Positions 8,080 through 17,115 of a stretch of 64,000 nucleotides of DNA are shown piece by piece (position 1 is the stretch's first letter; the number at the start of each line of letters is the position of its first letter). A program made the translations under genes and the position numbers. Source of the stretch: UBA1240 sp045599185 (GTDB lineage Bacteria; Spirochaetota; Spirochaetia; Treponematales; Treponemataceae); contig JAZRVO010000031.1 in assembly GCA_045599185.1 (NCBI GenBank), positions 1 through 64,000 on the forward strand, read 5' to 3'. Under the pieces are notes generated by a model, which was not told the DNA's origin, did not search any database, and worked only from the letters and a program-made list of their open reading frames with translations.

Positions 8080-8130
8080 AAAAAAAATTCAGCCTGCCCA
8101 ATTTTGAAGAAAAAAAATGGACAGGCTGAA
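8080..8130 (-). terminator. Rho-independent terminator after malQ
   Basis: The inverted repeat TTCAGCCTG / CAGGCTGAA encloses an A/T loop. On the minus strand it is followed by a run of U, just downstream of the malQ stop. Confidence 0.75.
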
Positions 8131-8190
8131 ACGTGTTGTTTTTTCAATTTTGCAGTATTTTTAGCCTGCGCCTTAAAAAAATTTGCAATA

Positions 8191-9756
8191 CTATTTTAAA
8201 TTGCGTGCATACAGTGCTGAAAGTTCTTTCAGCCATTCAGCTTTTTCTGCGCTAAAGTGACTTTCTCTCATGCGCCACTGCCAGTTATGACCGCCGGTGG
8301 TGGCCGGTGTATTCATTCTGCCTTCGCTGCCAACTGCAAAAATGTCCTGCATTGGAACCACGGCAAAGGCGGCAATGGAACTGAATGCAAGCTGAATCAT
8401 TCGCGGACAAATTTGCGAATCGTCGCTTATTCCGCCCAGATATTTTTTTATGTATTCAATTTCCTGATTTGACGTAGCATTCAGCCAGCCCTGCATGGTT
8501 TCGTTGTCGTGGGTGCCGGTGTATACAACGCTGTTTTCGCTGTACATGTGCGGCAAAAACGGGTTTACGCAGCCACCGGCATTCAGTTCGTTTGTGTCAA
8601 AGGCAAACTGAAGCACGCGCATTCCCGGCAATTCAAAATCGTCGCGCAGGGCTTTTACTTCATCCGTAATCAGCCCCAAATCTTCGGCAATAATCGGAAT
8701 GTCGCCAAGCTGCTTTTTGATTGCGTTGAACAAATCGTGATCCGGCCCTTTTATCCATTCACCGGTTACCGCTGTTTCTGCGCCTGCCGGAACAGACCAG
8801 TAAGCTTCAAAACCCCTGAAATGGTCAATGCGCACGTAATCTACAACGCCAAGCATTGCCTTAATGCGCTTAATCCACCATGCGTACTTGGTTTTCTTCA
8901 TTGTTTCCCAGTCATAAAGCGGGTTGCCCCACAGCTGGCCGGTTGCACAGAAATAATCCGGCGGAACACCGGCAACGGCAGTGGCTTTTCCGCTTTCGTC
9001 CACCTGAAACAAGTCCTGATTTGCCCAAACGTCAGCAGAATCCGGAGCAACAAAAATCGGAATGTCGCCAATAATTGAAATGCCCTTGCTGTTGGCGTAG
9101 TTTTTCAAATTGTTCCACTGTTCAAAAAAGAAAAACTGAATGACTTTGTAAATTTCAATTTCGTTTGCGTGGTCTTTTGCCCATTTGTTTACGGCACGGG
9201 TGCTGTGGGCTGCCAGATTTTCCGGCCAGTAGTTGCTCCACATTGCGCCAAAGCGTTCTTCTTCCTTTGCTTTTGCGTCGTAGAATTCTTTAATGCTCAT
9301 AAAAATGGCATATTCATCAAGCCAGTAAGCCTGTTTTTCCGCAAATTCTGAATATTTTTGGGCAAAACTGTTGCTGCCGTCTGCAAGTTTGTCCATAAAG
9401 TGCCGGGCAGCAGTTTTTAGTACCGGTATTTTCCAGTAAACAACGCCGCTGTAATCAATGTATCCTTCGTTTTTCATCCATTCGGGTGGCGTAATTTCTT
9501 CGCCTGTCAAAAATCCCTGGCTTGCAATAATTTCAAGGTCAATTATCAAAGGGTTTCCGGCAAATGTTGAAAAAGAAGCATAAGGCGAATCGCCGTAGCC
9601 GGTTGGCCCGATTGGCAGTATCTGCCAGAGTGTCTGGCGTGCAGATGCGAGCCAGTCCACAAAACGGTAGGCCTGCTGGCCGATTGTACCAATTCCGGGT
9701 GTGCATGGCAGCGAAGTAGGGTGAAGCAAAATGCCGCTGGAACGTGTTAAACGCAT
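8191..9756 (-). CDS. malQ: 4-alpha-glucanotransferase (amylomaltase)
   Basis: The protein matches GH77 amylomaltases over its full length (521 residues). It has the N-terminal SGILLHPTSLP, then the GH77/GH13 motifs RIDHFRGFEAYW (nucleophile Asp), IIAEDLG (acid/base Glu) and YTGTHDNET. It transfers maltodextrin units between glucans, which fits a carbohydrate-fermenting organism. The start at 9756 is chosen because GGAGGT lies directly upstream; a further ATG at 9783 would add nine residues before that ribosome binding site. It is flanked on both sides by terminators and so probably forms a single-gene transcript. Confidence 0.95.
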   Translation of the reverse strand: MRLTRSSGILLHPTSLPCTPGIGTIGQQAYRFVDWLASARQTLWQILPIGPTGYGDSPYASFSTFAGNPLIIDLEIIASQGFLTGEEITPPEWMKNEGYIDYSGVVYWKIPVLKTAARHFMDKLADGSNSFAQKYSEFAEKQAYWLDEYAIFMSIKEFYDAKAKEEERFGAMWSNYWPENLAAHSTRAVNKWAKDHANEIEIYKVIQFFFFEQWNNLKNYANSKGISIIGDIPIFVAPDSADVWANQDLFQVDESGKATAVAGVPPDYFCATGQLWGNPLYDWETMKKTKYAWWIKRIKAMLGVVDYVRIDHFRGFEAYWSVPAGAETAVTGEWIKGPDHDLFNAIKKQLGDIPIIAEDLGLITDEVKALRDDFELPGMRVLQFAFDTNELNAGGCVNPFLPHMYSENSVVYTGTHDNETMQGWLNATSNQEIEYIKKYLGGISDDSQICPRMIQLAFSSIAAFAVVPMQDIFAVGSEGRMNTPATTGGHNWQWRMRESHFSAEKAEWLKELSALYARNLK

Positions 9757-9921
9757 AAAAACCTCCAAACAGCATTTATGCACATAAGTTTTTAGCGTGC
9801 AGAAATGCTGAAGAACCTGTTATTCTATACAAAAATTTATTCATTTTAAACCGTGTAAACCGGTTTTTTTTACGATACCACGTCTTTTACATTGCTGACA
9901 AGCGAAAACAGTGCAAAAAAT

Positions 9922-9962
9922 AAAAAAACGTGACTTTTGCGCAAAACAAAAGCCACGTTTTT
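9922..9962 (-). terminator. Terminator after the large membrane protein gene
   Basis: AAAAACGTGACTTTTG pairs with CAAAAGCCACGTTTTT around a short loop, directly downstream of the minus-strand stop at 9985. Confidence 0.75.
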
Positions 9963-9984
9963 ATTAAGTGAACGGTTGTTCATT

Positions 9985-11487
9985 TTATGAAATGGGAATT
10001 AGTTTACTGTTTTTACATGGCTTTTCCATTTTCTTTTTTTTGCAAAGCAGAAAAATTGCCATACCGCAGATGCTGAAAGCCGAAATAATGTTGGCAGCAG
10101 TAAAAAGCGGAACGGGGTCATACTGAACGAATACTTTATGTTCTGCTCCGTCACCAGCAAGCGGCAGCTGAATTTTACCAAGGCTGCTTTTTGTAACTGG
10201 CAAAGTTTTTTTTTCTTCGTCAAAGGCTTTGTAACCGCTGTACCACTGCAAAGGCACTTCCACCGTTAACCCGTCACCGCTGGCAGTATAATCAAATGCC
10301 AGTTTTGTTCCACGCTTGCTAAAATTATTTATTTTTACGTTTTCTTCCAAAGACGGCATCGGGTACGGAGAAAAAATTGTTGAAATTGTACCTTCTTTTT
10401 GAGCAATATCATAAGCACATGCAAATTCAAAGTTATCATATTCAAAAACGTAAAACATAGGTGGCGTTAATTTTTGGTAATGTGCTTTAGTTGCAATAGC
10501 TAAGTTGTTTTTATATGGAAATTGTTCGCCTTTTACTGCAAAAGAAATTAACGGCAAGAAACTGAAAACACAAATAATTACAAAAAGGCTTTTCCTGTAG
10601 TTTTTAATTATTTGTGAATTATCAAAACTGTAAATAAAAGCAAATGTCAAAAAAGCACATGCAGGTACAAAAAGCCGGAATGGAAACTGGATTGACATAA
10701 AGAATTTATTCAATAATGGAAATTTTTGAGATAAAAATCTGTTTGGGAAGTATTGGGTAATTGAAAAAGCAATAAAAATACCTAAAATGAATAAAAATGC
10801 AAAAAACGAATTCTCTGTTTTTTTATCTTCTTTTTTTTCAGCAACCAGATATACTGCACAAATTCCAATAACGAAAAAGTAATGCAACCCAATTGAAGAA
10901 TATCTAAAATCAAAATCTGAATTTGTCAAAAAAGTTAGTAAGAAATTTGAAGGGTTTATAGACATTTCAAAATAGTTTGTTATGTTCAATATTAGCAAAA
11001 AGCAGTTTATATCAGCTTTTGTATAGTAATACAAAAATGGAATGATGAAAAATATATTCAGTAAAAATGTTAAGCATGTTACCTGAATAATTTGCAAATA
11101 AGCTTTTGTCTGCCATATTTTTTTTATGAACAAAACAGCCACTAATAAGCAAAATATAAACGAAAGTATTGCTGATAGAATATGACTCTGAATCATTCCG
11201 CACATTCCTACTGCCAAATAGTACCATTTTGTTTTATCACCAAAAATTATGCTGTAAAGACCTGCAATAACAAAAGGCCAAAAAACAGTGGCTATCACTT
11301 CGCCCAAAGCAGAACGAACAAAAATGTTGTTAAGCCTAAACGGCATGAAAACATATAGAATCATTGCCAGAAAAATATTCAAACGTGATTTTGTTATTGA
11401 TTTTGAAGCTTTGTATACACTTAATGCAGTTGTAAAATTTATTAAAAAACAAACAGTTTGTAAGAAAAAAGGAGAGATACTCTGCAT
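9985..11487 (-). CDS. Large polytopic membrane protein (YfhO/glycosyltransferase-like), C-terminal frame
   Basis: This frame encodes about ten membrane helices followed by a beta-rich extracytoplasmic region (about residues 330-470) and a last helix. The layout resembles GT-C-like YfhO and 6-pyruvoyl-tetrahydropterin-synthase-related membrane proteins. No catalytic motif can be named. The frame begins mid-helix at an ATG with no ribosome binding site. It is almost certainly the continuation of the upstream frame 11442-12269: the two join at a T6 run (11465-11470 on the plus strand) if one base is added, giving 761 residues. The substrate is unknown; lipid- or surface-glycan modification is a family-level guess. 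Confidence 0.7.
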   Translation of the reverse strand: MQSISPFFLQTVCFLINFTTALSVYKASKSITKSRLNIFLAMILYVFMPFRLNNIFVRSALGEVIATVFWPFVIAGLYSIIFGDKTKWYYLAVGMCGMIQSHILSAILSFIFCLLVAVLFIKKIWQTKAYLQIIQVTCLTFLLNIFFIIPFLYYYTKADINCFLLILNITNYFEMSINPSNFLLTFLTNSDFDFRYSSIGLHYFFVIGICAVYLVAEKKEDKKTENSFFAFLFILGIFIAFSITQYFPNRFLSQKFPLLNKFFMSIQFPFRLFVPACAFLTFAFIYSFDNSQIIKNYRKSLFVIICVFSFLPLISFAVKGEQFPYKNNLAIATKAHYQKLTPPMFYVFEYDNFEFACAYDIAQKEGTISTIFSPYPMPSLEENVKINNFSKRGTKLAFDYTASGDGLTVEVPLQWYSGYKAFDEEKKTLPVTKSSLGKIQLPLAGDGAEHKVFVQYDPVPLFTAANIISAFSICGMAIFLLCKKKKMEKPCKNSKLIPIS

Positions 11488-12269
11488 AATCTGAACAAGG
11501 CAGGAATATATAGAAAGAAATATGGGTAAAGTGCATTTAAATATCCATAATTTTCTGCACCCTGCGGTAATATGAATGCTCCATTTTGACCGTCCAAAAT
11601 ACTGTCTTTTATACCTTCTATTCTTGTTAGATGGTAACCAATGTCGACTTTGTCATAAATATTGGTAGTTCCAAAAAAGGGAAAAGTACACAAAATGGCA
11701 ATGCCAAAAATCAGGCACAAATCAATAGTCTGCTGCTGGTTAAGTTTGTTTTTGGCAAAGTACAGCTGTGCAAAAATTACTGCAAGCAAAAACAGCGCAA
11801 TTATGAAATATGTATCGCTGTAAAAAAATGTTTTTGGCGTTATCGTCAGTTTCTGAATTTTGCTGCCTGCATCAGAAGAAATAGTGATGTTACTGCCGTC
11901 AGAAACAATGCGGAACTGTACGTCCTGACTGTCATAGGGAAGGGTAAAATCGGTAGAAAAACTGCCAGCGTTTGGTGCAATTTGCCATTCTTCTAGTTTT
12001 TCGCTTTGCCGCCACAATTCAATTTTTGGTGTGCTTGCAGAATTTTCTTCAAATTCAATGTTAAGGCCGTATGAACCCTTGTTAAATAAGAATTTAGGCG
12101 TATAAAAAAATCCCGTACTGTCAGTTCCGTTATATCGTAATTCATTGCTGCCATTATAAATCAGCGGTTTCCTTCCTTCGTCAGAAAGAAACAGGCAGCC
12201 TAAAAATACCATAAAAAGTGCCAAAAAATTCAGGTTTCCGGCAGCAAGGAAATTACTTTTACTTTTCAT
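11442..12269 (-). CDS. Large polytopic membrane protein, N-terminal frame (frameshifted)
   Basis: The start at 12269 has AAGGT at good spacing; an ATG at 12305 lies in the terminator of the upstream gene and is less likely. The product has one N-terminal membrane helix (about residues 14-32), a beta-rich exported domain (about 35-150), then more helices ending IPALFRLCRVS. It then runs into a different frame and stops at 11442. The lost continuation (PFFLQTVCFLINF) is present one frame over in the overlapping gene 9985-11487. The gene is therefore broken by a single-base deletion, a slippage site or a sequence error at 11465-11480. Confidence 0.65.
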   Translation of the reverse strand: MKSKSNFLAAGNLNFLALFMVFLGCLFLSDEGRKPLIYNGSNELRYNGTDSTGFFYTPKFLFNKGSYGLNIEFEENSASTPKIELWRQSEKLEEWQIAPNAGSFSTDFTLPYDSQDVQFRIVSDGSNITISSDAGSKIQKLTITPKTFFYSDTYFIIALFLLAVIFAQLYFAKNKLNQQQTIDLCLIFGIAILCTFPFFGTTNIYDKVDIGYHLTRIEGIKDSILDGQNGAFILPQGAENYGYLNALYPYFFLYIPALFRLCRVSLLFSYKLFVF

Positions 12270-12305
12270 ACGATGACCTTTAACGAATTTTCTGTTTATA
12301 AACAC

Positions 12306-12334
12306 AAAAACCCTCCGCTAAAAGGAGGGTTTTA
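12306..12334 (-). terminator. Terminator between the P-loop ATPase gene and the membrane protein gene
   Basis: AAAACCCTCC and GGAGGGTTTT are separated by GCTAAAA, with T-rich flanks on both strands. On the minus strand it lies just after the ATPase stop. Confidence 0.75.
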
Positions 12335-12354
12335 TAAAAAATCAGGAAAAAACC

Positions 12355-13035
12355 TTATTTTTCTGCAATAAGCAATGTTTTTGCATCAAGCTTAAGATTT
12401 GCATCAGTAACGTTTTCTTCACGTACTTTAAGAATTCTCAACTGTGTGCAGTCTGGTTTTGTTTCAAAAAGAATTACACTGTCAAACAATTTTGCGCGGT
12501 CAGCATCAAAAATGTCTTTAAGTTCTGTTCCGTCTGAGTTACAGCTGTACCAAACAACAATACCAGCTTCTTTTGCAAAAGATTTTACTTCTTCAAAGTC
12601 TGCATTTGAACGTTTAGAAAAATCAAGACCGTCAATAACAAGATAGTCAGCCTTAATTCCGCCCTGTGCAAGAGCTTTCAAAGTAGCAACAATCTGAGAT
12701 GTAGAAACAGTGTCCTGATTGAAGTTCAAAACAACGCGGTTGCGTACCAGTTCATCTTTTACATCTTCAGCCTGTTCAAGACGTTTTTTCTTAGAAATTT
12801 CAGAAAAAATGTCTTCGTACCAAGTCATAATATATGAAGCGTGCTGGTCGAAAGAAACGTGTACAACCTGTTTACCCTGAAGAAGGCCGTCAAGACCAAG
12901 CTGTACAAGAACAGATGTTTTACCAACGCCTTTTTTAGAAGCCAAAACACCAATTTCACCAGCCTTAAGACCGCCATTCAAAGCTTTTTCAAAAAAACGC
13001 ACTGGGCTGCGGTCAATAAGTTCCTGTTTTACCAT
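12355..13035 (-). CDS. RecA/KaiC-like P-loop ATPase of unknown function
   Basis: The 226-residue protein has a Walker A motif (KKGVGKTS, residues 34-41), a Walker-B-like strand (YLVIDGLDF) and a beta-alpha pattern of the RecA/DnaB/KaiC ATPase fold. GELKAGEI-type entry residues (GGLKAGEIGVLASKK) are typical of KaiC/RadA relatives. There is no extra domain, so it is a minimal core ATPase. GGAG lies 6 bp before the ATG. It follows the EF-G gene after 78 bp and may be cotranscribed with it. Its function is unknown; a role in DNA or signalling regulation would be inference. Confidence 0.65.
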   Translation of the reverse strand: MVKQELIDRSPVRFFEKALNGGLKAGEIGVLASKKGVGKTSVLVQLGLDGLLQGKQVVHVSFDQHASYIMTWYEDIFSEISKKKRLEQAEDVKDELVRNRVVLNFNQDTVSTSQIVATLKALAQGGIKADYLVIDGLDFSKRSNADFEEVKSFAKEAGIVVWYSCNSDGTELKDIFDADRAKLFDSVILFETKPDCTQLRILKVREENVTDANLKLDAKTLLIAEK

Positions 13036-13113
13036 CGATAACTCCTGTTAAATTCAGCAAAATGCTGAGCATGGAAACTGTTTGCTGTGCCTAAAAAGCA
13101 CAGCAAAATCGGC

Positions 13114-15204
13114 TTATTTTCCCTGCTGTTCCTTGCGTTTTTTCTCCTGATATTCAGCAATCAGTTTTTCAGAAATTGCGTTTGGAACTTTTCCGTATTT
13201 TTCAAATTCCATAGAGAATTCAGCTTTTCCCTGTGTGAGTGAGCGGAGAACTGTAGAGAATCCGAACATTTCACTAAGTGGAACTTCTGCTTCAACACGT
13301 GAGAAATTGCCATCTTCGTTAGATGAAACAATTATACCACGTCTTTGGTTGATTGCACCAAAAATATTTCCCTGGAATTCAGTAGGACCTTCAATAGATA
13401 CCTTCATGATAGGTTCCATGATACATGGTTTTGCTTTTGCGTAAGCTTCGCGGAAAGCACCCTGTGCAGCAACCTGGAACGCAATGTCCGAAGAGTCAAC
13501 CGGGTGGAACTGACCATCGTTAATGGTACATTTAACACCAACAATCGGGAATCCAATCAAAGAACCTTTTGCCAAAGAAGCACGGAAACCTTTATCACAA
13601 GAAGGGATGTATTCGTTAGGAATTGCACCACCCTTGATGCTGTCTACAAATTCGTAATCTTTGTCGCTGATTGGTTCCATGAAACCTGCTACGCGACCGT
13701 ACTGACCTGAACCACCAGTCTGTTTTTTGTGGGTGTAGTTAAAGTCTGCCTGCTGTGTAATTGTTTCACGGTAAGCAACCTGTGGCATACCTGTTTCAAC
13801 GTCACAGTTGTATTCGCGGCGCATACGTTCAACGTAAACGTCAAGGTGAAGTTCACCCATACCTTTGATGATTGTCTGGTTTGATTCAGGGTCAACATAG
13901 GTCTGGAATGTCGGGTCTTCTTTTGTAAAGCGGTTAAGTGCTTTGGCCATCTGGTCAGCAGCTTTTTTGTCTTTTGGTGTAATAGACAAAGAAATAACCG
14001 GGTTAGGAACGAACATAGAAGTCATTGCATAGTTCAAACCGCCGCTACAGAATGTATCACCTGATGCACAGTCAACACCGAACAAAGCAACGATATCGCC
14101 AGGTACACCTTCGTTAATATCTTCCATTGATGCAGAGTTCATGCGAACCAAGCGACCAACCTTGAACTTTTTGCGTGAACGGGTATTGTAAAGTTCTTCA
14201 CCTTTTTTGATACAGCCCTGATATACGCGAACGTATGTCAACTGACCGTACTGACCGTCTTCAAGTTTGAAACCAAGTGAAACACAAGGGTCATTTTCGT
14301 TCGAAGTAAGTTCAACTTTTTCTTCGTTTTTATCAAGGTCAAGAGCATAGTTCTTAACTTCTGAAGGGTTAGGAAGGTATTTAACAACACCATCAAGCAA
14401 AGGCTGAATACCTTTGTTTTTGTAAGCTGATCCCAGGAAAACAGGTACGAACTGTTCTGCAAGTGTACCTTTGCGGATTGCAGCGTTAATCATGTCTTCT
14501 GTAACTTCACCTTCACCCAGCAAAGCTTCCATCAGTTCATCGCTGAAGTTAGAAGCAGCATCAAGAAGTTCTTCGCGGTATTTTTCAGCATCAGCCTGCA
14601 AGTGAGCAGGAATTTCTGCGTAGCGAAGGTCTGTTCCGCTTTCGCCTTCAAAGTAAATTGCCTTCATTGTAACAAGGTCAACTACACCTTCAAGCTTATC
14701 TTCAAGACCAATCGGGATTTCCATCATGTAAGCATTCAGGCCAAGTTTTTCGCGAAGCTGCATGCGTACTTTGAACGGGTTTGCACCGGTACGGTCACAT
14801 TTGTTAACAAATGCAATGCGCGGAACGTGATAGCGTTTAAGCTGGCGGTCAACGGTAATAGACTGTGACTGAACACCACCAACTGAACACAAAACAAGAA
14901 TTGCACCATCAAGAACGCGAAGTGAGCGTTCTACTTCTACAGTAAAGTCAACGTGACCTGGAGTGTCGATAACGTTAAAAATGTGATCTTTCCACTGTAC
15001 CTGTGTTGATGCTGACTGGATTGTAATACCGCGTTCGCGTTCCAGTTCCATGTTATCCATTACAGCACCGACACCATCCTTACCGCGAACTTCGTGAATA
15101 GCGTGAATCTTATCGCAATAAAAAAGGATACGTTCTGACAGGGTTGTTTTTCCCGAGTCAATGTGGGCGCTGATACCGATATTCCTCATTTTGGAAATAT
15201 CCAT
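13114..15204 (-). CDS. fusA: Elongation factor G (mitochondrial EF-G1-like, spirochaete type)
   Basis: The 696-residue protein has the translational GTPase motifs: G1 AHIDSGKTT, the switch I region with RERGITIQSA, G3 DTPGHVDF and G4 NKCD. Domains II-V are complete, including GGSGQYGRV in domain IV. EF-G moves tRNA and mRNA through the ribosome. The G1 sequence HIDSGKTTL (rather than HIDAGKTTT) and the KGKDGVGAVMD-like switch resemble mitochondrial EF-G1. Spirochaetes are known to carry two specialised EF-Gs, and this resembles the translocation form. The start at 15204 has AGAGG about nine bases upstream; an upstream ATG at 15288 would add an unrelated 28 residues. Confidence 0.92.
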   Translation of the reverse strand: MDISKMRNIGISAHIDSGKTTLSERILFYCDKIHAIHEVRGKDGVGAVMDNMELERERGITIQSASTQVQWKDHIFNVIDTPGHVDFTVEVERSLRVLDGAILVLCSVGGVQSQSITVDRQLKRYHVPRIAFVNKCDRTGANPFKVRMQLREKLGLNAYMMEIPIGLEDKLEGVVDLVTMKAIYFEGESGTDLRYAEIPAHLQADAEKYREELLDAASNFSDELMEALLGEGEVTEDMINAAIRKGTLAEQFVPVFLGSAYKNKGIQPLLDGVVKYLPNPSEVKNYALDLDKNEEKVELTSNENDPCVSLGFKLEDGQYGQLTYVRVYQGCIKKGEELYNTRSRKKFKVGRLVRMNSASMEDINEGVPGDIVALFGVDCASGDTFCSGGLNYAMTSMFVPNPVISLSITPKDKKAADQMAKALNRFTKEDPTFQTYVDPESNQTIIKGMGELHLDVYVERMRREYNCDVETGMPQVAYRETITQQADFNYTHKKQTGGSGQYGRVAGFMEPISDKDYEFVDSIKGGAIPNEYIPSCDKGFRASLAKGSLIGFPIVGVKCTINDGQFHPVDSSDIAFQVAAQGAFREAYAKAKPCIMEPIMKVSIEGPTEFQGNIFGAINQRRGIIVSSNEDGNFSRVEAEVPLSEMFGFSTVLRSLTQGKAEFSMEFEKYGKVPNAISEKLIAEYQEKKRKEQQGK

Positions 15205-15334
15205 ACTGACATACCTCTCAATTATGTTTTGTGCAGAAAACGCTGGCATCTGCACTAGTTTACAGAATGTGTTCTGAAAGCATAACAAAAAGCCCCAATC
15301 GTTTCAAGCCGTTTGGTGCATGATTTGCGTTTTT

Positions 15335-16966
15335 TTACGGTTTAATGCGGAATGTAACACCACAATTGAAAATTGTAGACGAACTGGACGCATTTTCCAG
15401 ATTCTGGCTGTGAGAAAAGCCCAGTGAAACTGCAAGATTACATGAATTCTGGTTAATGTAAAACTTGGCGTTTGCGCCGGTTTTTGCAGAATATAAATAA
15501 AAACTTCCATTATATTGCCTGAAATTTACGCCATGCGAAAAATTTAAGCTTAAATTGCTGCCGATTTTCAAATAAGTTTTTGCCGTTAATGAAAACTGGT
15601 CGTCGCTTTCGGTTTTGTCGTTATTTAAAGGAAAAAATTTGTAATCTGCGGCAATTGAAAACTGCTGTTCTTTTTCAAAAAGGTTACGCGTAACGCTAAA
15701 ATCAATGTTCTGGTCAAACTGGGTCTTTTCACTTAAGGCAGCGGTTTCTGCAAGCATTGGTTTTCCGGCCTGCTGAAAGGTTGCCGGATTTTGAATTTTT
15801 AATGAAGGCTTGATTTTAAAATAATCGTTCTGATAAAGCAGTGCAAAATTATAAATGGCAGTCCAGTTTTCTTCTGCATTTCTTTCGGCTTTATAATTCT
15901 GCCCAAGGCTTAAGGTTGCACCGCCGCTTATTCTGCCCAGCCCGTTTGGAAGTTTTACCGGCTTAATCTGCGGATGAAAATATACAACAGCCGTTTTGCG
16001 CAAAAAATCGGCATTTGCCGTTACAAAATCCTTCTGGCATAAAAAAACGCCGCACTCGGTCTGCATTTTTTTTCCGTTCAATTGAATGCGGTTGCCTGTA
16101 AAAAACCGGGGCGCGGTATACGGGCTAGTGCTTGTACCGCCGCTTAAAAATATCCGCAGTTTTTCACCGGTGTAAAAAAACTGGCCTACGGCAAAATTTA
16201 TTTTTTGCGGTGCAAAAAACGGCGTACTAAGCCACCACCGGGTTGTAGTTTTGCTGCGCATTACAAATTCACCGGCCTGCATGCTGAAAAACATGCGGGT
16301 TTTTGGCGGCGCGTAATCAATGCCTGCAAAATAGTGGGTATCAAAACCGGATAACTGAAAAATATTGCCGCCGTTTGGGCAACCTCCGTGAACCGTATCT
16401 TTTATGTTGTTTCCGATTCCGGTAAAAATGCTTTTTTGCCACGGCAAAAAAATATTTTTGTCTAAATCCTGTTCGTTTTCTTCTATTATATTGCTGGGCA
16501 AAAATTTGCAGCCGCAATAAAACGTAAAACCGCTGTATTTTGCAAGCATTGCCGCGCTGAAAGGCGTGTTCTGGCTGGTGCTTGCGCCGCTTAGCGCCAT
16601 AGCAAAACCTTTTTGCCCGATGGAAAAACCGCTGATTGCCGCCGGCACGGACAGAACCGGATTTTGCGCACATTTACCTGCGCCGTAAAAGCTTAAATTG
16701 CCAAAGCCAATTTGCAAATTCGGCACGGGTTTTAAAATAAACGAAGCCGTTTTAATTTTGCTTGTTTTCTGCAATTGTGCCGCCGCACTAAAATCCGCAA
16801 AAGGCGAAAAAACCGAGGCAGCACTTGTAACTGTTAGTGTCTTGCTTGTTGCTTTTGCCTGGCTTGAAAAAGTAACAGTTGTCTGCCCGCTTGCAGAAAC
16901 TGAAAAAATAAAAAAACTGAAAAAAATTAAAAAAAATTTTTTGTTCAAAACTTTAATTGTGCCCAT
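15335..16966 (-). CDS. Exported barrel-like protein of unknown function
   Basis: The N-terminus carries a signal peptide (hydrophobic stretch FFLIFFSFFIFSVSASG). The mature part, about 515 residues, is rich in alternating aromatic, Gly, Asn and Thr strands and ends in a strand with a C-terminal hydrophobic motif (TIFNCGVTFRI). That pattern suggests an outer-membrane beta-barrel, which I infer from composition rather than from a recognised family. The start is uncertain: ATG at 16966, ATG at 16972, or a TTG closer to NKKFF are all possible, and none has a strong ribosome binding site. The upstream DNA is one copy of a duplicated element also found before the ORF6N gene. Confidence 0.6.
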   Translation of the reverse strand: MGTIKVLNKKFFLIFFSFFIFSVSASGQTTVTFSSQAKATSKTLTVTSAASVFSPFADFSAAAQLQKTSKIKTASFILKPVPNLQIGFGNLSFYGAGKCAQNPVLSVPAAISGFSIGQKGFAMALSGASTSQNTPFSAAMLAKYSGFTFYCGCKFLPSNIIEENEQDLDKNIFLPWQKSIFTGIGNNIKDTVHGGCPNGGNIFQLSGFDTHYFAGIDYAPPKTRMFFSMQAGEFVMRSKTTTRWWLSTPFFAPQKINFAVGQFFYTGEKLRIFLSGGTSTSPYTAPRFFTGNRIQLNGKKMQTECGVFLCQKDFVTANADFLRKTAVVYFHPQIKPVKLPNGLGRISGGATLSLGQNYKAERNAEENWTAIYNFALLYQNDYFKIKPSLKIQNPATFQQAGKPMLAETAALSEKTQFDQNIDFSVTRNLFEKEQQFSIAADYKFFPLNNDKTESDDQFSLTAKTYLKIGSNLSLNFSHGVNFRQYNGSFYLYSAKTGANAKFYINQNSCNLAVSLGFSHSQNLENASSSSTIFNCGVTFRIKP

Positions 16967-17046
16967 GCACAATACATTGGCTGAAAAATGAAAAAAGTGC
17001 CAAAAAGTTCAAAATTTGAAGAAATTTTAACAAGATTTTAACTTTT
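16964..17046. repeat. Upstream direct repeat, copy 1 (before the barrel-like gene)
   Basis: About 83 bp are shared with copy 2 at 18024-18105. Common blocks include CATGCA at one end, ATTGGCTGAAAA, TGCCAAAAA/TGTCAAAAA and GATTTTAACTTT at the other. On the minus strand the block contains TTGGCACTTTTT, equivalent to TTGACACTTTTT in copy 2. Confidence 0.6.
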
Positions 17047-17115
17047 GCCTTTCAATTTTGTTTTTCTGCAATTCCTGCGTCCGGCATTTTTCTGCTAAAA
17101 AAAATTACAGGCCGT

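Noticed and set aside
8509..9078. Plus-strand open frame inside malQ
   Set aside because: It is antisense to a strongly supported amylomaltase gene and shows no ribosome binding site or domain of its own.
16964..17046. Possible sigma-54 promoter (TGGCAC) in the upstream repeat
   Set aside because: The expected TTGC at the -12 position is missing, and copy 2 reads TTGACA, which argues against a sigma-54 site.
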